A stretch of 64,000 bases of DNA. Source: Streptomyces scopuliridis RB72 (lineage in GTDB: Bacteria; Actinomycetota; Actinomycetes; Streptomycetales; Streptomycetaceae). Of the stretch, positions 54,352 to 63,517 are shown in pieces. Position 1 is the stretch's first letter; each line of letters begins with the position of its first letter. The stretch spans positions 148,785 through 212,784 of the forward strand of contig NZ_JOEI01000016.1 of NCBI RefSeq assembly GCF_000718095.1. Reading direction: 5' to 3'. The notes under the pieces were generated by a model. It searched no databases. It was not told where the DNA came from and saw only the letters and a program-made list of their open reading frames with translations. The translations under genes and the position numbers were made by a program.

Positions 54352-55017
54352 CTACGGTGCGATCTGCGCGAGATACGGCGCGAGTACGGAGTTGAGCCAG
54401 CGTTCGCCCTCGGGCGTCGCGAAGTCGACGGGCGGCTCGTCCGTCTCCTCGACGATCTCCGTGAGGCCCCGGTCCAGGCATCGGTCCTGGAAGAGGATCA
54501 CCGCGTGCGCGGCGGGCTCGCGCTTCGACGGCCAGACGAAACCCTGGGCCCAGGGGGCGGTCCGGCCCCGGATCCAGTGCCCCCAGTGCCGGGTGTACGC
54601 GTACTCGCCGGGCTCGGACTGGACCAGCCACGCGTCCTGCGCGACGGAGGCGAGATCCGCCCCGGACACCAGCGACACCACGTCCACATCGGCGGTCAGC
54701 CGCAGGAACGACAGCCGCTTGCCCCGTACGGAAGCGCGCGGCAGCAGCCGGACCCCGCCGCCCGGGGTGAACGGGACGGACCGCAGCAGCGACTCGCAGA
54801 CGGCGGCGGGCGCGGTACGCCCGGCGTAGAGAAAGGGGTAGTCGTCGCAGCGCGTCGCGTCGAACCGGCCCCCGTCGTAGAGGCAGTCGGACGGTACGGG
54901 GTTGAACGCGGTGCCCGGACGCTTGGACGCGTGGACCCGGAAGAGCGGTGTACCGGCGGGCAGCGGCACCTTCGTGGGCGTGCCCGGGAGCGCGGCGGGC
55001 GGACGGCTGTTCGGCAC
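54352..55017 (-). CDS. RES-domain toxin (NAD+-degrading type)
   Basis: A 221-residue RES-family protein. GTG at 55017 with GGGGGAG upstream, 4 bp past the antitoxin stop. Conserved positions: LFRVHASKRPG near the N terminus, GGRFDATRCDDYPFLYAG (R51, Y60 region), and E75 in AAVCESLLRS. A later Ser-containing segment completes the Arg-Glu-Ser set that names the family. Known RES toxins deplete NAD+, halting growth. The domain looks complete at normal length. The antitoxin is the preceding gene. Confidence 0.85.
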   Translation of the reverse strand: MPNSRPPAALPGTPTKVPLPAGTPLFRVHASKRPGTAFNPVPSDCLYDGGRFDATRCDDYPFLYAGRTAPAAVCESLLRSVPFTPGGGVRLLPRASVRGKRLSFLRLTADVDVVSLVSGADLASVAQDAWLVQSEPGEYAYTRHWGHWIRGRTAPWAQGFVWPSKREPAAHAVILFQDRCLDRGLTEIVEETDEPPVDFATPEGERWLNSVLAPYLAQIAP

Positions 55018-55021
55018 GGAG

Positions 55022-55744
55022 TTACTCCCCCTCCACCAAGTAGCGTGCGGTACCGGCGAGTTGGCCGTCCTGGCCGCTGCCGAGCAGTTCCGCGGGGGCG
55101 ACACCGAGGTAGCCGTTCGCCGACAGCCACCAGTCGGCGGCGCCCCAGGGATCGCGCGCGGCGTCCAGCAGCCCGTTCACCGTGACGACGACCGGCCAGG
55201 GGGTGGCCGCGTCGCTGAACTGGAAGGACGGGATCCGGTCCACGCCCCGCGCGCCGGACTCACCGCGCAGCCGGATCAGCCCGGGGGTGCGCCCGTGCGC
55301 CTCGGCGGCCCAGTCGTCCAGCATCGGATACGAGAGAAGGCGCTCCCGTACGGGGCCGAGCAGCGGGCCGACCATGGGGTTGTCGTCCAGCAGGAGGAAG
55401 GCGAGGTCGGCGGCGGTGAACCCGGCGTACGTCTCCTCCGCCGGCGTTCCGTCCTCCAGGGTCCCGGCGAGGCGTCCCGAGTGGGTGGCGACGAGCCGTT
55501 CGGCCTCGGCGGGAGGCAGCAGGGCGAGGACGAAGCGCGCGGTCTCGCCGGCCGCCTCCGTACGGCCGGGGGCATGGCGCTCCATGGACCGCAGCGAACG
55601 CAGCGCGGACGACAGCCCGTTCGGGCCCCCTGCCGCGTCTCCGGCGCCGGCCGTACCGTCCGTGCCCTCCACACCCATGCGCAGGTAGGGGCCGAGCCGG
55701 CCCCAGTCGGCGGCCACCGCCGCCAGCACTCGATACGGATTCAC
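55022..55744 (-). CDS. RES-partner antitoxin (Xre/MbcA/ParS type toxin-binding domain)
   Basis: A 240-residue protein. GTG at 55744 with GGGGAGGGG upstream. The C-terminal 70 residues (IPSFQFSDAATPWPVVVTV; DPWGAADWWLSANGYLGV; APAELLGSGQDGQLAGTA) match the MbcA/ParS-type domain that plugs RES toxins. The long N-terminal half replaces the usual Xre helix-turn-helix and is unassigned. First gene of the antitoxin-toxin-CHAT operon. Whether it represses its own promoter is unclear without an obvious HTH. Confidence 0.75.
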   Translation of the reverse strand: MNPYRVLAAVAADWGRLGPYLRMGVEGTDGTAGAGDAAGGPNGLSSALRSLRSMERHAPGRTEAAGETARFVLALLPPAEAERLVATHSGRLAGTLEDGTPAEETYAGFTAADLAFLLLDDNPMVGPLLGPVRERLLSYPMLDDWAAEAHGRTPGLIRLRGESGARGVDRIPSFQFSDAATPWPVVVTVNGLLDAARDPWGAADWWLSANGYLGVAPAELLGSGQDGQLAGTARYLVEGE

Positions 55745-55920
55745 CCGCGCCCCTCCCCGTGGTGAGCGCCCCGCTCGACCACATCCGTTCCCGGGGCGTC
55801 TGCGGCATGCCCGAAAGGATCGCACTGCCGGGCACGCCGCTTCAACCGCATCCCCCACCCCATTGAACCGCCGCCGCTGGTCGCTTCCCGGTCGCGAACG
55901 GGGCGACTGCTGGGGCGGGG

Positions 55921-55949
55921 TGGGGCGCACGCATCGGCCGTGCGCCCCA
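55921..55949. promoter_or_regulatory. Perfect 11-bp inverted repeat between divergent genes
   Basis: tggggcgcacg (55921-55931) pairs with cgtgcgcccca (55939-55949) around a 7-nt spacer. It lies in the 323-bp gap between the antitoxin operon and the amidase gene, so it may be an operator or an RNA hairpin. No other gene or clear promoter was seen in 55745-56067. Confidence 0.5.
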
Positions 55950-56067
55950 CGGGGAAAAGGTTGTACGAAAAGGCTGTGAAGATCGAACTTTTTTCCCGCT
56001 CCGTCTTGTGGTGAGATAGCGCGCTCGCGCATTCTTCTGCGCCGCGTACAAGAGGGGGAGGTACGGC

Positions 56068-58395
56068 GTGACGTCGCGTCGGATCTGGATCACGGCCGGC
56101 ATCACAGCCGTCGGTGTCTCGGGGGTACTCGTCTTCCAGGGCATGTCCGGGGGGCTCGGGTTTCCCGGGTCCTCGGACGCGTCCGGGGACGGCAAGCGGT
56201 CGGCCCCGCCGCGTACGGACGTACGGGCGGCGGAGCTGCGGACCCAGGACGACGGCCGTGGCGCCGCGCTTCCGCGGCGGGACACCGACCGGTTCAGCAT
56301 GCTGGGTGTCACCTGGAGCGATCCGAAGGCACGGGTGTCCGGCAAGGTCGAGGCACGTACCCGCGCCGTGGGGTCCGGGACGTGGTCGCGCTGGCTGGTG
56401 CTCGACGGTGACAGCGGCCAGGGCGAGAGCGCGGCCGAGCGCGGCGGGACCGAGCCCGCGTGGGTGGGGCCCTCCGACGGTGTCGAGGTACGGGTCACCA
56501 GTGGCGGGAACACCTCGGCACGGCTGCCCGCCGGCCTCAGCCTGGCCATGATCGACACGGGCAGTGGCAGCGACGGCGGTGACGGCGGCAAGGACCTGGC
56601 GATGGCGCCCGCGGCCTTCGCCGCCGACGATCCCGTCACCCCGGCACCGGGCGAGCCCTCGGACGCTCCCGTTCCGAGCGACGGCCCGAGCACCGCTCCC
56701 ACGGACGGTACGGACCCCTCGGTCCCGCCCGCGCCGAGCGAGAGCCCGAGCGACGCCCCCTCGACCCCGCCGCCCTCCTCGGAGCCGCCGGGCACCACAC
56801 AGCCCTCGACGCCTCCGGCGTCGTCCCCCGCGCCGACCCCGACGGCCAGCATCCCCACCGCGCCGCCGTCGACCGCGCCGCGCCCGCCGATCACCTCACG
56901 GGCCGGCTGGGGAGCCGACGAGTCGATCAGTCCCGAGGAGCCCGGCTATCTGCCGGACGGCCGGATCAAGGCGGTCGTGGTGCACCACACCGCCGAGAGC
57001 AACACCTACACCTGCGCCCAGGCCCCGGCCGTGGTGCGCGGCGTGTACACGTACCACGTGAAGGAGTTGGGCTGGAAGGACATCGGCTACAACTTCCTGG
57101 TCGACAAGTGCGGCACGGTCTACGAGGGCCGCAAGGGCGGCGTCGACCGGCCCGTGATGGGCGCGCACGCCTACGGCTTCAACTCCGAGACGACCGGCAT
57201 CTCCGTCCTCGGCACGTACACCGACGCCGCGCCGTCGCAGGCCGCCATGGTCTCGGTCGCCCGGATCGCCGCCTGGAAGCTCGGCCAGTACGGGGTGAAC
57301 CCGGCCGGCACCGCCACGCTCACCGCCGGTGACAGCGGGCGCAACTACTTCGGCAAGACCTGGGCCAAGGGCGCGCAGATGTCCTTCCCGGCCATCCACG
57401 GACACCGCGACGGCTACAACACGCAGTGCCCCGGCGATGCCTTCTACGGCAAGCTCGCCACCATCCGGTCCTGGGCGGCGGGGCCCGCCACAGCGCCGGC
57501 CGTCACGTCCGTCACCGGCGCGGGCCTCGTTGGATCGACGTACTACACCAAGGCCGCCGTCACCGTGAACTGGTCGACGACCACGCCTTCGGAGCTGATC
57601 ACCAAGAACGAGCTGCTGGTCGACGGCAAGGTGGCCGCGAGCGTCTCCGGTGCCACGACCTCGGGCAAGGTCACGCTCGCGGTCGGCACCCACAAGGTCT
57701 CCGTCCGCGCCGTCCATCAGTCCGGCAAGACCGCCACCAGCGCCGCGGCGACGGTCGTCGCGGAGACCACCGCCCCGGCCTTCACCACGAAGCCCGCGCT
57801 CGCCCTGCGCGCCGGCGTGGTCAACACCACCGCCGTTCCGCTGACCCTGAGCTGGAAGGCGGCCGACAGCGCGGCGCTCAAGGAAGTCCGGCTGACGGCC
57901 CCGGTCGCCAAGACGTACGGGCCGACCACCACGAGCGCGGCGCACACCGCCAAGTCGGGCGCGGCGACGACCTGGTCGATGACCGCGTACGACCAGGCGG
58001 GCAACACCGCCGCCGCGTCGGTGGCCGGTACGCCGATGATCGTCCAGGAGAGCTCGGCGACCAAGACCGGCTCCTGGACCACCAAGTCGTCCACCAATTA
58101 CCTGGGCGGCAAGTCCTACACCAGCTCGGCCAAGAACGCCTCGCTCAGCTGGACCTTCACCGGCCGCTCGGTGGCCTGGGTCGTCTCCCGCGCGTCGACC
58201 TCCGGACAGGCGTACGTCTACCTCGACGGCACGAAGGTGGCGACCGTCGACCTCAAGTCGTCCACCACCAAGTACCGGGACGCGATCTTCACCAAGACCT
58301 GGGCGTCCAGCGCCAAGCACACGATCAAGATCGTCGTGGTCGGCACCAGCGGCCGTCCGGCCCTCACGACCGACGGCATCGTCTACCTCAAGTAA
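56068..58395 (+). CDS. Secreted PGRP / N-acetylmuramoyl-L-alanine amidase
   Basis: A 775-residue exported cell-wall enzyme. GTG at 56068 after GGGGGAGG. Residues 1-30 are a signal-type helix, 75-170 a conserved beta domain (GVTWSDPKARVSGKVEART), 180-280 a Pro/Ser/Thr-rich linker, and 280-470 the peptidoglycan-recognition/amidase_2 domain starting ITSRAGWGADE. Zinc ligands are H306/H307 in VVVHHTAE, H446 in HGHRDGYNTQ and C454 in QCPGD, so it is a catalytic type. The C-terminal 300 residues are beta-sandwich repeats likely binding the wall. It cleaves the bond between muramic acid and peptide. Confidence 0.92.
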   Translation: MTSRRIWITAGITAVGVSGVLVFQGMSGGLGFPGSSDASGDGKRSAPPRTDVRAAELRTQDDGRGAALPRRDTDRFSMLGVTWSDPKARVSGKVEARTRAVGSGTWSRWLVLDGDSGQGESAAERGGTEPAWVGPSDGVEVRVTSGGNTSARLPAGLSLAMIDTGSGSDGGDGGKDLAMAPAAFAADDPVTPAPGEPSDAPVPSDGPSTAPTDGTDPSVPPAPSESPSDAPSTPPPSSEPPGTTQPSTPPASSPAPTPTASIPTAPPSTAPRPPITSRAGWGADESISPEEPGYLPDGRIKAVVVHHTAESNTYTCAQAPAVVRGVYTYHVKELGWKDIGYNFLVDKCGTVYEGRKGGVDRPVMGAHAYGFNSETTGISVLGTYTDAAPSQAAMVSVARIAAWKLGQYGVNPAGTATLTAGDSGRNYFGKTWAKGAQMSFPAIHGHRDGYNTQCPGDAFYGKLATIRSWAAGPATAPAVTSVTGAGLVGSTYYTKAAVTVNWSTTTPSELITKNELLVDGKVAASVSGATTSGKVTLAVGTHKVSVRAVHQSGKTATSAAATVVAETTAPAFTTKPALALRAGVVNTTAVPLTLSWKAADSAALKEVRLTAPVAKTYGPTTTSAAHTAKSGAATTWSMTAYDQAGNTAAASVAGTPMIVQESSATKTGSWTTKSSTNYLGGKSYTSSAKNASLSWTFTGRSVAWVVSRASTSGQAYVYLDGTKVATVDLKSSTTKYRDAIFTKTWASSAKHTIKIVVVGTSGRPALTTDGIVYLK

Positions 58396-58425
58396 CAGGT
58401 AACAAGCGACACCTGGCATCACCCA

Positions 58426-58460
58426 GCATCCCGGCCGGCGCCGTTCGCCGGCCGGGATGC
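58426..58460 (+). terminator. Terminator of the amidase gene
   Basis: A perfect 15-bp stem (58426-58440 with 58446-58460), 5-nt loop, then ttgttttc. Confidence 0.95.
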
Positions 58461-58463
58461 TTG

Positions 58464-58493
58464 TTTTCTCCGCGCCTCTTTTCTCCGCGCCTC
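58464..58493. repeat. Two tandem 15-bp repeats after the terminator
   Basis: The unit ttttctccgcgcctc occurs twice, followed by a third partial copy with one change. No function was seen. Confidence 0.55.
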
Positions 58494-58598
58494 TTTTCTC
58501 GGCGTCCGGTGAAACATTTCCGCCGGTCCACCGCGTCAGTGGAGTGAAGGGCGGGGCGGGGAGCAGGGCGCCACGGGGACACGGGGGATCGGGGGGCC

Positions 58599-59150
58599 AT
58601 GAGGCGCACGGGGTGGATGGGACGTACGGGCGGTGAGCGGGCACGGACCTCCCGGGCCGATGGCTTCAGGGAGTTCGCGGCCGGCCGTACGAACCAGCTC
58701 TTCCGCTCCGCCTCTCTGCTGACCGGCGGCGACACCCATCTCGCCGAGGATCTGGTGCAGGAGACGCTCGGCCGGATGTACGCGCTGTGGGGGCGCGTCG
58801 ACCGGATCGACAACCCGGCCGGGTACGCGCAGACCGTCCTTGTCCGTACCTTCCTCACGCATCGGCGGCGCCGCTCTGCGACCGAACGGCCCCTCGGGGA
58901 ACTCCCCGAGCCGGCCCCGGCCTCCGGCTACGACCCCGACCTGCGGATCGCGCTGCTCGACGCGCTCGGGCGGCTGTCGGCCAAGGACCGCGCGGTGGTG
59001 GTGCTGCGGTACTGGGAGGACCGCAGCGTCGAGGAGACCGCCGACGCCATGCATGTCAGCTCCGCCGCCGTACGCACCAGATCGGTGCGTGCGCTCGCGA
59101 AGCTACGGGAGCAACTGGGCGGGCAGTTCGCCGAGTTCGCCGACCGCTGA
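58599..59150 (+). CDS. SigE-family ECF RNA polymerase sigma factor
   Basis: A 183-residue extracytoplasmic-function sigma factor of the actinobacterial SigE-family type. Region 2 at about 25-90 includes LFRSASLLTGGDTHLAEDLV and QETLGRMYALW; region 4 at about 120-175 includes LGRLSAKDRAVVVLRYWED, SVEETADAMHVSSAAVRTR and SVRALAKLREQL. The ATG at 58599 follows a G-rich tract; a later start is possible. The next gene encodes a membrane protein likely to be its regulator. Confidence 0.9.
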   Translation: MRRTGWMGRTGGERARTSRADGFREFAAGRTNQLFRSASLLTGGDTHLAEDLVQETLGRMYALWGRVDRIDNPAGYAQTVLVRTFLTHRRRRSATERPLGELPEPAPASGYDPDLRIALLDALGRLSAKDRAVVVLRYWEDRSVEETADAMHVSSAAVRTRSVRALAKLREQLGGQFAEFADR

Positions 59151-59225
59151 GCGCCCGCCCCACGGGGCTCGGCTCTGATTCTGTCCTGATTCTTTCCGGT
59201 ACATGAGCAAGGAGTGGGGTCGACC

Positions 59226-60485
59226 ATGCCCTCTGAACAGCCATTCGAAGCGCCCTTCGAGGACGGACTCGGTGAGGCGCTGCGTCGCACCGGCGAGACG
59301 TTCGCGCCCACGGACCGGGCCGCCCTGGTGGACGCCGGGCTGACCCGGGGCCGCCGCCGGGTGGCCCGGCGGCGCGCGGCGACGGTGACGGGCAGCGTGC
59401 TCGCGCTGGCCGCCGTGGGGATCGGCGGCGCGTACGGCGGCGGACTGCTGGGCGGGGGACAGGGCGGCGGGCACGGTGAGACATCCGTGGCCGCGCCGGA
59501 CCCCACACCCACCGGCCCGGCACCGACCGCCGACGCGGACCTCATCGCGATTCTCACCCGGCTGCTGCCCGGCGGAGAGCTGAAGAATCCGTCGACGAAC
59601 ACGTCCGACACCCCGGGCTACCGGAGCGTGCGCGGAGTCTTCGACGACGGGAAGGGCGACGCCGAGATCTCGGTCGGCCTCACCCGCGCCGACGGCACCG
59701 ACGCGAACCAGCAGGTGACCTGCCCCGACAAGGTCTTCAACGCCTACGACGACTGCGCGGAGACCGAACTGGCCGACGGCTCCCGGCTCATGGTCTTCCA
59801 GGGGTACGAGTACCCGGACCGCCGCGAGGACACCAAGAACTGGCGCGCCGTCCTGCTCACCTCCGACGGCTTCCTGGTCGACGCGAGCGAGTACAACGCC
59901 CCGGCCGAGAAGGGAGCCGAGATCTCCCGCGCCGATCCGCCACTGAATCCCGCGCAGTTGAAGGCGCTGGTCACCTCGGACGAGTGGCGCGCGCCACTGA
60001 ACGAGCTGCCCACGCGACCGTCCCCGCGGCCGCCTGCCGGCGGCGCACCCGAGACCTCGGCCGACCCGGACGGTGTGAACACCCGAAAGACGCTGGTCTC
60101 ACTCCTCCCCGCCGGGCTGAAGGTGACCGACGAGGGCGGCCAGGAGGGATTCGGGTATCTGGTGGTGGACGACGGCAAGGGCCTGAGCTATGTCCAGGTC
60201 AATGTGCAGCCCGGTATGTCGGATGACGCGGGGGCTCTGTTCCCCGGCGCGACCACCCTGCCGGACGGCACGCTGCTCAAGACCACGAAGAAGGCGGGCG
60301 AGAAGGGGGTCGGCGGCATCAAGATGTGGACCGCCGACACCCTCAGGCCCGACGGGCTGCGCGTCGTCATCTCCGCCTTCAACGCGGCCGACCAGGTCAC
60401 CCCGGCCACCCGCGGAAACCCCGCGCTCACCATGAAGCAGCTCACCGCGATCGCCACCAGCCAGAAGTGGCTGACGCGGCACTAG
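59226..60485 (+). CDS. Membrane protein cotranscribed with sigma factor (anti-sigma-like)
   Basis: A 419-residue single-pass protein. ATG at 59226 with AAGGAG 11 bp upstream. The N-terminal 55 residues are cytoplasmic with a short acidic/basic region (EDGLGEALRRTGETFAPT; GRRRVARRRAA), one helix lies at about 58-80, and a large extracellular part follows, with two related halves (each with a LLPGG- or LLPAG-type segment). The order sigma factor then membrane protein fits ECF/anti-sigma pairs, but no zinc anti-sigma motif is visible. Function in sensing the cell surface is inferred. Confidence 0.75.
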   Translation: MPSEQPFEAPFEDGLGEALRRTGETFAPTDRAALVDAGLTRGRRRVARRRAATVTGSVLALAAVGIGGAYGGGLLGGGQGGGHGETSVAAPDPTPTGPAPTADADLIAILTRLLPGGELKNPSTNTSDTPGYRSVRGVFDDGKGDAEISVGLTRADGTDANQQVTCPDKVFNAYDDCAETELADGSRLMVFQGYEYPDRREDTKNWRAVLLTSDGFLVDASEYNAPAEKGAEISRADPPLNPAQLKALVTSDEWRAPLNELPTRPSPRPPAGGAPETSADPDGVNTRKTLVSLLPAGLKVTDEGGQEGFGYLVVDDGKGLSYVQVNVQPGMSDDAGALFPGATTLPDGTLLKTTKKAGEKGVGGIKMWTADTLRPDGLRVVISAFNAADQVTPATRGNPALTMKQLTAIATSQKWLTRH

Positions 60486-60511
60486 CCCGAAGTCCGCGCC
60501 CCGACGCGCCC

Positions 60512-62230
60512 TTACTTCGCGTCGGAGTACCGCTCCACCGTCGCCGTCGTGAACGGAAACCGCACCGGCGTCTCCCCGAAGGCGATCCGCCCGGCCAGCT
60601 CCCCGGCCGCGCGGATCGCCTCGGCCACTTCCCCGGCCTCCTTCTCCGGGCAGTGCACGATCACCTCGTCGTGCTGGAAGAAGACCAGCTCCGCCCGCAT
60701 CCCGGCGGTCGCCCGCCGCAGCGCGGCCAGCATCAGCAGGGCCCAGTCGGCCGCGCTGCCCTGGACGACGAAGTTACGGGTGAACCGCCCGCGCGCCCGG
60801 CCGTTCGACGACGCGTAGCCCGGGGTGAACTCGCCGCCGGACGAGGCTGATCCGTCCCCGTCCGTCCCCGGCGCCGGGGATATCTCCTGCGGGATCCCGG
60901 CCTCGTCGTCGTCCTCCTCGGTCCCGGCCGCCCGCGGACTCGTCCGCCCCAGCCAGGTCCGTACGAGCCTGCCCTCCTCGCCCGCCCGCGCCGCGTCGTC
61001 CACATACGCCACGGCCAGCGGGAACCTCCGGCGCAGCGCCGCCAGGTTCTTCAGCCCGTCGCCGGACGTCTGGCCGTAGATCGCCCCCAGCAGCGCGAGC
61101 TTCGCGTGGGCGCGGTCGCCCGAGAACGCCCGGGCGGAGAGGGCCGTATAGAGATCGCCGTCATGCCCGGCCACCTCCATCAGCCCCGGGTCACGGGAGA
61201 TCGCGGCCAGCACCCGCGGCTCCATCTGGTCGGCGTCCGCCACCACCAGCCGCCAGCCCTCGTCGGCGACGACCGCCCGCCGGATGACCTTGGGGATCTG
61301 CAGCGCCCCGCCGCCATTGGTCGTCCACCGGCCCGAGACCGTACCGCCCGGCAGATACTCGGGCCTGAACCGGCCGTCCCGTACCCAGTCCTGGAGCCAG
61401 CTCCAGCCGTGCGCCGTCCAGATCCGGTACAGCTTCTTGTACTCGATCAGCGGCTCCACCGCCGGATGGTCGATCTCCGCCAGCTCCCAGCGCCGGGTGG
61501 ACTTCAGCTTGATACCGGCCTGCCCGAAGGCCCGCACCACATCCGCCGGCAGATCCGGCCGGACCCGCCGCCCGAACGCCGCCGACACCTCGTCCGCCAG
61601 CTCGGCCAGCCGCCGGGGCTCGCCCCCGCCCGCGTACCGCTCGCCGAGCAGATCCCCCAGCACCTCACGGTGCACATCCGCGCGCCAGGGCAGCCCCGCG
61701 CGGTGCATCTCCGCGGCCACCAGCATCCCCGCCGACTCGGACGCGGTGAGCAGCCGCATCCGTCCGGGGTGCTCGGCGGCCATGTGCCGTCGCTGCTGCT
61801 CCGCGTACACATCGAGCAGCCCCTCGAACGGCACCTCCGCGCCCGCGTGCGGCTCGAACAGCGAGGACTGCGACCCCGGCTCCGCCGACCGGGGCGGCGG
61901 GTCGGGCGGCACCGGCCCGTTCCGCAGTCTGGCCCAGGCGGCCGCCGCCGACCGGGGCTCCCCGAGCCGCCCCTCGTGGCCGAGCAGCAGCAGCTCGGCG
62001 GCCTCGATGTCGTAGCACCGCTCGACCCGCACCCCTGCCGCGAGCAGCCGCGGATACACCTCGGCCGTGGAGCGCCACACCCAGCGTCCGACCTCCGGCA
62101 GCCGTGTCCTGACCGCCGCGACGAGATCGGGCTCCCGCGCCACGGGCCCGGCCGGGCGGCCGTCCGCGCCCAGCGGAACGAGCAGCGCGCCGCCGCCCTC
62201 CGCCGGGGCCAGAGCCCATCGTTCGGTCAT
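60512..62230 (-). CDS. Family A DNA polymerase with 3'-5' exonuclease-like N domain
   Basis: A 572-residue protein, shorter than PolA (about 900). ATG at 62230. Residues 1-200 are a degenerate exonuclease-like domain (YDIEAAELLLLGHEGRLG). The polymerase has motif A DADQMEPRVLAAISRDP at about 332-348, the finger motif AKLALLGAIYGQTSGDG near 376-392, and motif C FFQHDEVIVHCPE with H520, D521 and E522. An acidic insert at 438-470 interrupts the palm. Annotated in Streptomyces as bifunctional exonuclease/polymerase; probably a repair or accessory polymerase. It is convergent with the anti-sigma-like gene. Confidence 0.9.
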   Translation of the reverse strand: MTERWALAPAEGGGALLVPLGADGRPAGPVAREPDLVAAVRTRLPEVGRWVWRSTAEVYPRLLAAGVRVERCYDIEAAELLLLGHEGRLGEPRSAAAAWARLRNGPVPPDPPPRSAEPGSQSSLFEPHAGAEVPFEGLLDVYAEQQRRHMAAEHPGRMRLLTASESAGMLVAAEMHRAGLPWRADVHREVLGDLLGERYAGGGEPRRLAELADEVSAAFGRRVRPDLPADVVRAFGQAGIKLKSTRRWELAEIDHPAVEPLIEYKKLYRIWTAHGWSWLQDWVRDGRFRPEYLPGGTVSGRWTTNGGGALQIPKVIRRAVVADEGWRLVVADADQMEPRVLAAISRDPGLMEVAGHDGDLYTALSARAFSGDRAHAKLALLGAIYGQTSGDGLKNLAALRRRFPLAVAYVDDAARAGEEGRLVRTWLGRTSPRAAGTEEDDDEAGIPQEISPAPGTDGDGSASSGGEFTPGYASSNGRARGRFTRNFVVQGSAADWALLMLAALRRATAGMRAELVFFQHDEVIVHCPEKEAGEVAEAIRAAGELAGRIAFGETPVRFPFTTATVERYSDAK

Positions 62231-62425
62231 ACCGCCGAGTCTCGCAGGAGGGTCTGACAACGACGGGCGGATCCGCCCGGCAGGCGAGCCGGGCCCGACG
62301 ACGGGAGGATCGACTCCGGAGCCAGGACCGGGAACGGGACCGGGATCGGGACCGGGAACGAAGCCAGGAGCTGAGTCCCGGCCGTCGGGAGCCCGCCCCA
62401 CCGTCATCACCGTATGGAGGCTGAG

Positions 62426-63340
62426 ATGCAAGCGATCGTTTTCGAGGAGTTCGGCGGCCCGGACGTCCTGCACGTCAAGGAGGTCGCCGAGCCGCACGCG
62501 GGCCCCGGAGAGATCCGGGTGGCCGTGAAGGCGGCGGGCGTCAACCCGATGGACTACAAGATCCGCCACGGATGGATGGAACAGGCCTTCGCCACCCCGC
62601 TGCCCGCCGTGCCCGGTCTGGAGATCGCCGGGGTCGTGGACGAGATCGGCGCCGGGGTTACGGACGTCGCGGTCGGCGATGACGTGCTGGGGTGGTCCGC
62701 CACCGGTGCCTACGCGCAGTACGCCCTGGCCGAGACGGCCGTCCCCAAACCCGCCTCGCTGGGGTGGGCCGAGGCCGCGGCGATCCCGGTCGCGGGGGAG
62801 ACCGCCGCGCGGGTGCTCGACGAACTGGCGCTGCGCGACGGCGAGACCCTGCTGCTGCACGGGGCGGCGGGAACGGTCGGGTCGGTGGCCGCCCAGCTCG
62901 CGACGGCCCGCGGCGCGATCGTGATCGGCACGGCGTCGCCGGCCAACCATGAGTACGTGCGCTCGCTGGGCGCCATCCCCGTGACCTACGGCGACGGGCT
63001 GGTCGAACGCGTCCGCTCGGTCGCGCCGCAGGGCGTGGACGCGGTCTTCGACGCGGCGGGCAAGGGAGCGCTCCCCGACTCGATCGAGCTGCGGGGCGGG
63101 ACGACCGACCGGATCGTCACCATCGCCGACCCGGCCGCCGCCGAACTCGGCGTGGCCTTCTCGTCCGGCGGCACGGCGCCCGAGCGGAAGCGCGCGGGCC
63201 TCGCGGAGAACGCCCGCCTGGCGGCGGAGGGCGCGCTGCGGCTGCGGATCGCGCGTACGTTCCCGCTCGCGGAAGCCGCACAGGCGCAACAGACGAGCGA
63301 GGACGGTCATGCGAACGGGAAGCTCGTCATCACGCCCTGA
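62426..63340 (+). CDS. NADP-dependent quinone oxidoreductase-like (MDR) enzyme
   Basis: A 304-residue medium-chain reductase without structural zinc. ATG at 62426 with GGAGG 5 bp upstream. The N-terminal GroES-like fold contains GVNPMDYKIRHGWM and PGLEIAGVV; the Rossmann motif GAAGTVGSVAAQLA is near residue 147. Probably reduces quinones or enones with NADPH in the cytoplasm. No operon partner is evident. Confidence 0.9.
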   Translation: MQAIVFEEFGGPDVLHVKEVAEPHAGPGEIRVAVKAAGVNPMDYKIRHGWMEQAFATPLPAVPGLEIAGVVDEIGAGVTDVAVGDDVLGWSATGAYAQYALAETAVPKPASLGWAEAAAIPVAGETAARVLDELALRDGETLLLHGAAGTVGSVAAQLATARGAIVIGTASPANHEYVRSLGAIPVTYGDGLVERVRSVAPQGVDAVFDAAGKGALPDSIELRGGTTDRIVTIADPAAAELGVAFSSGGTAPERKRAGLAENARLAAEGALRLRIARTFPLAEAAQAQQTSEDGHANGKLVITP

Positions 63341-63471
63341 ACATCCCGAACACCCTGAACACCCTGAACACCCCGAAACATCACGTCCGGAACGGCGGGA
63401 CACGCGCCGATCGGCCGGAACAGCCGGTACGGCCTCGTATGGGTGATGTGGCATGGCGGCACTCCTCTCGG

Positions 63472-63498
63472 GCAACATAGGTTGCTTTCGGTGACCTA
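63472..63498. promoter_or_regulatory. Possible operator before the HATPase gene
   Basis: GCAAC-atag-GTTGC (63472-63485) and overlapping TAGGT...ACCTA arms (63478-63482, 63494-63498) form inverted repeats 20-45 bp before the start. Low certainty. Confidence 0.3.
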
Positions 63499-63517
63499 CT
63501 GATGTCCGAGAGTAACG

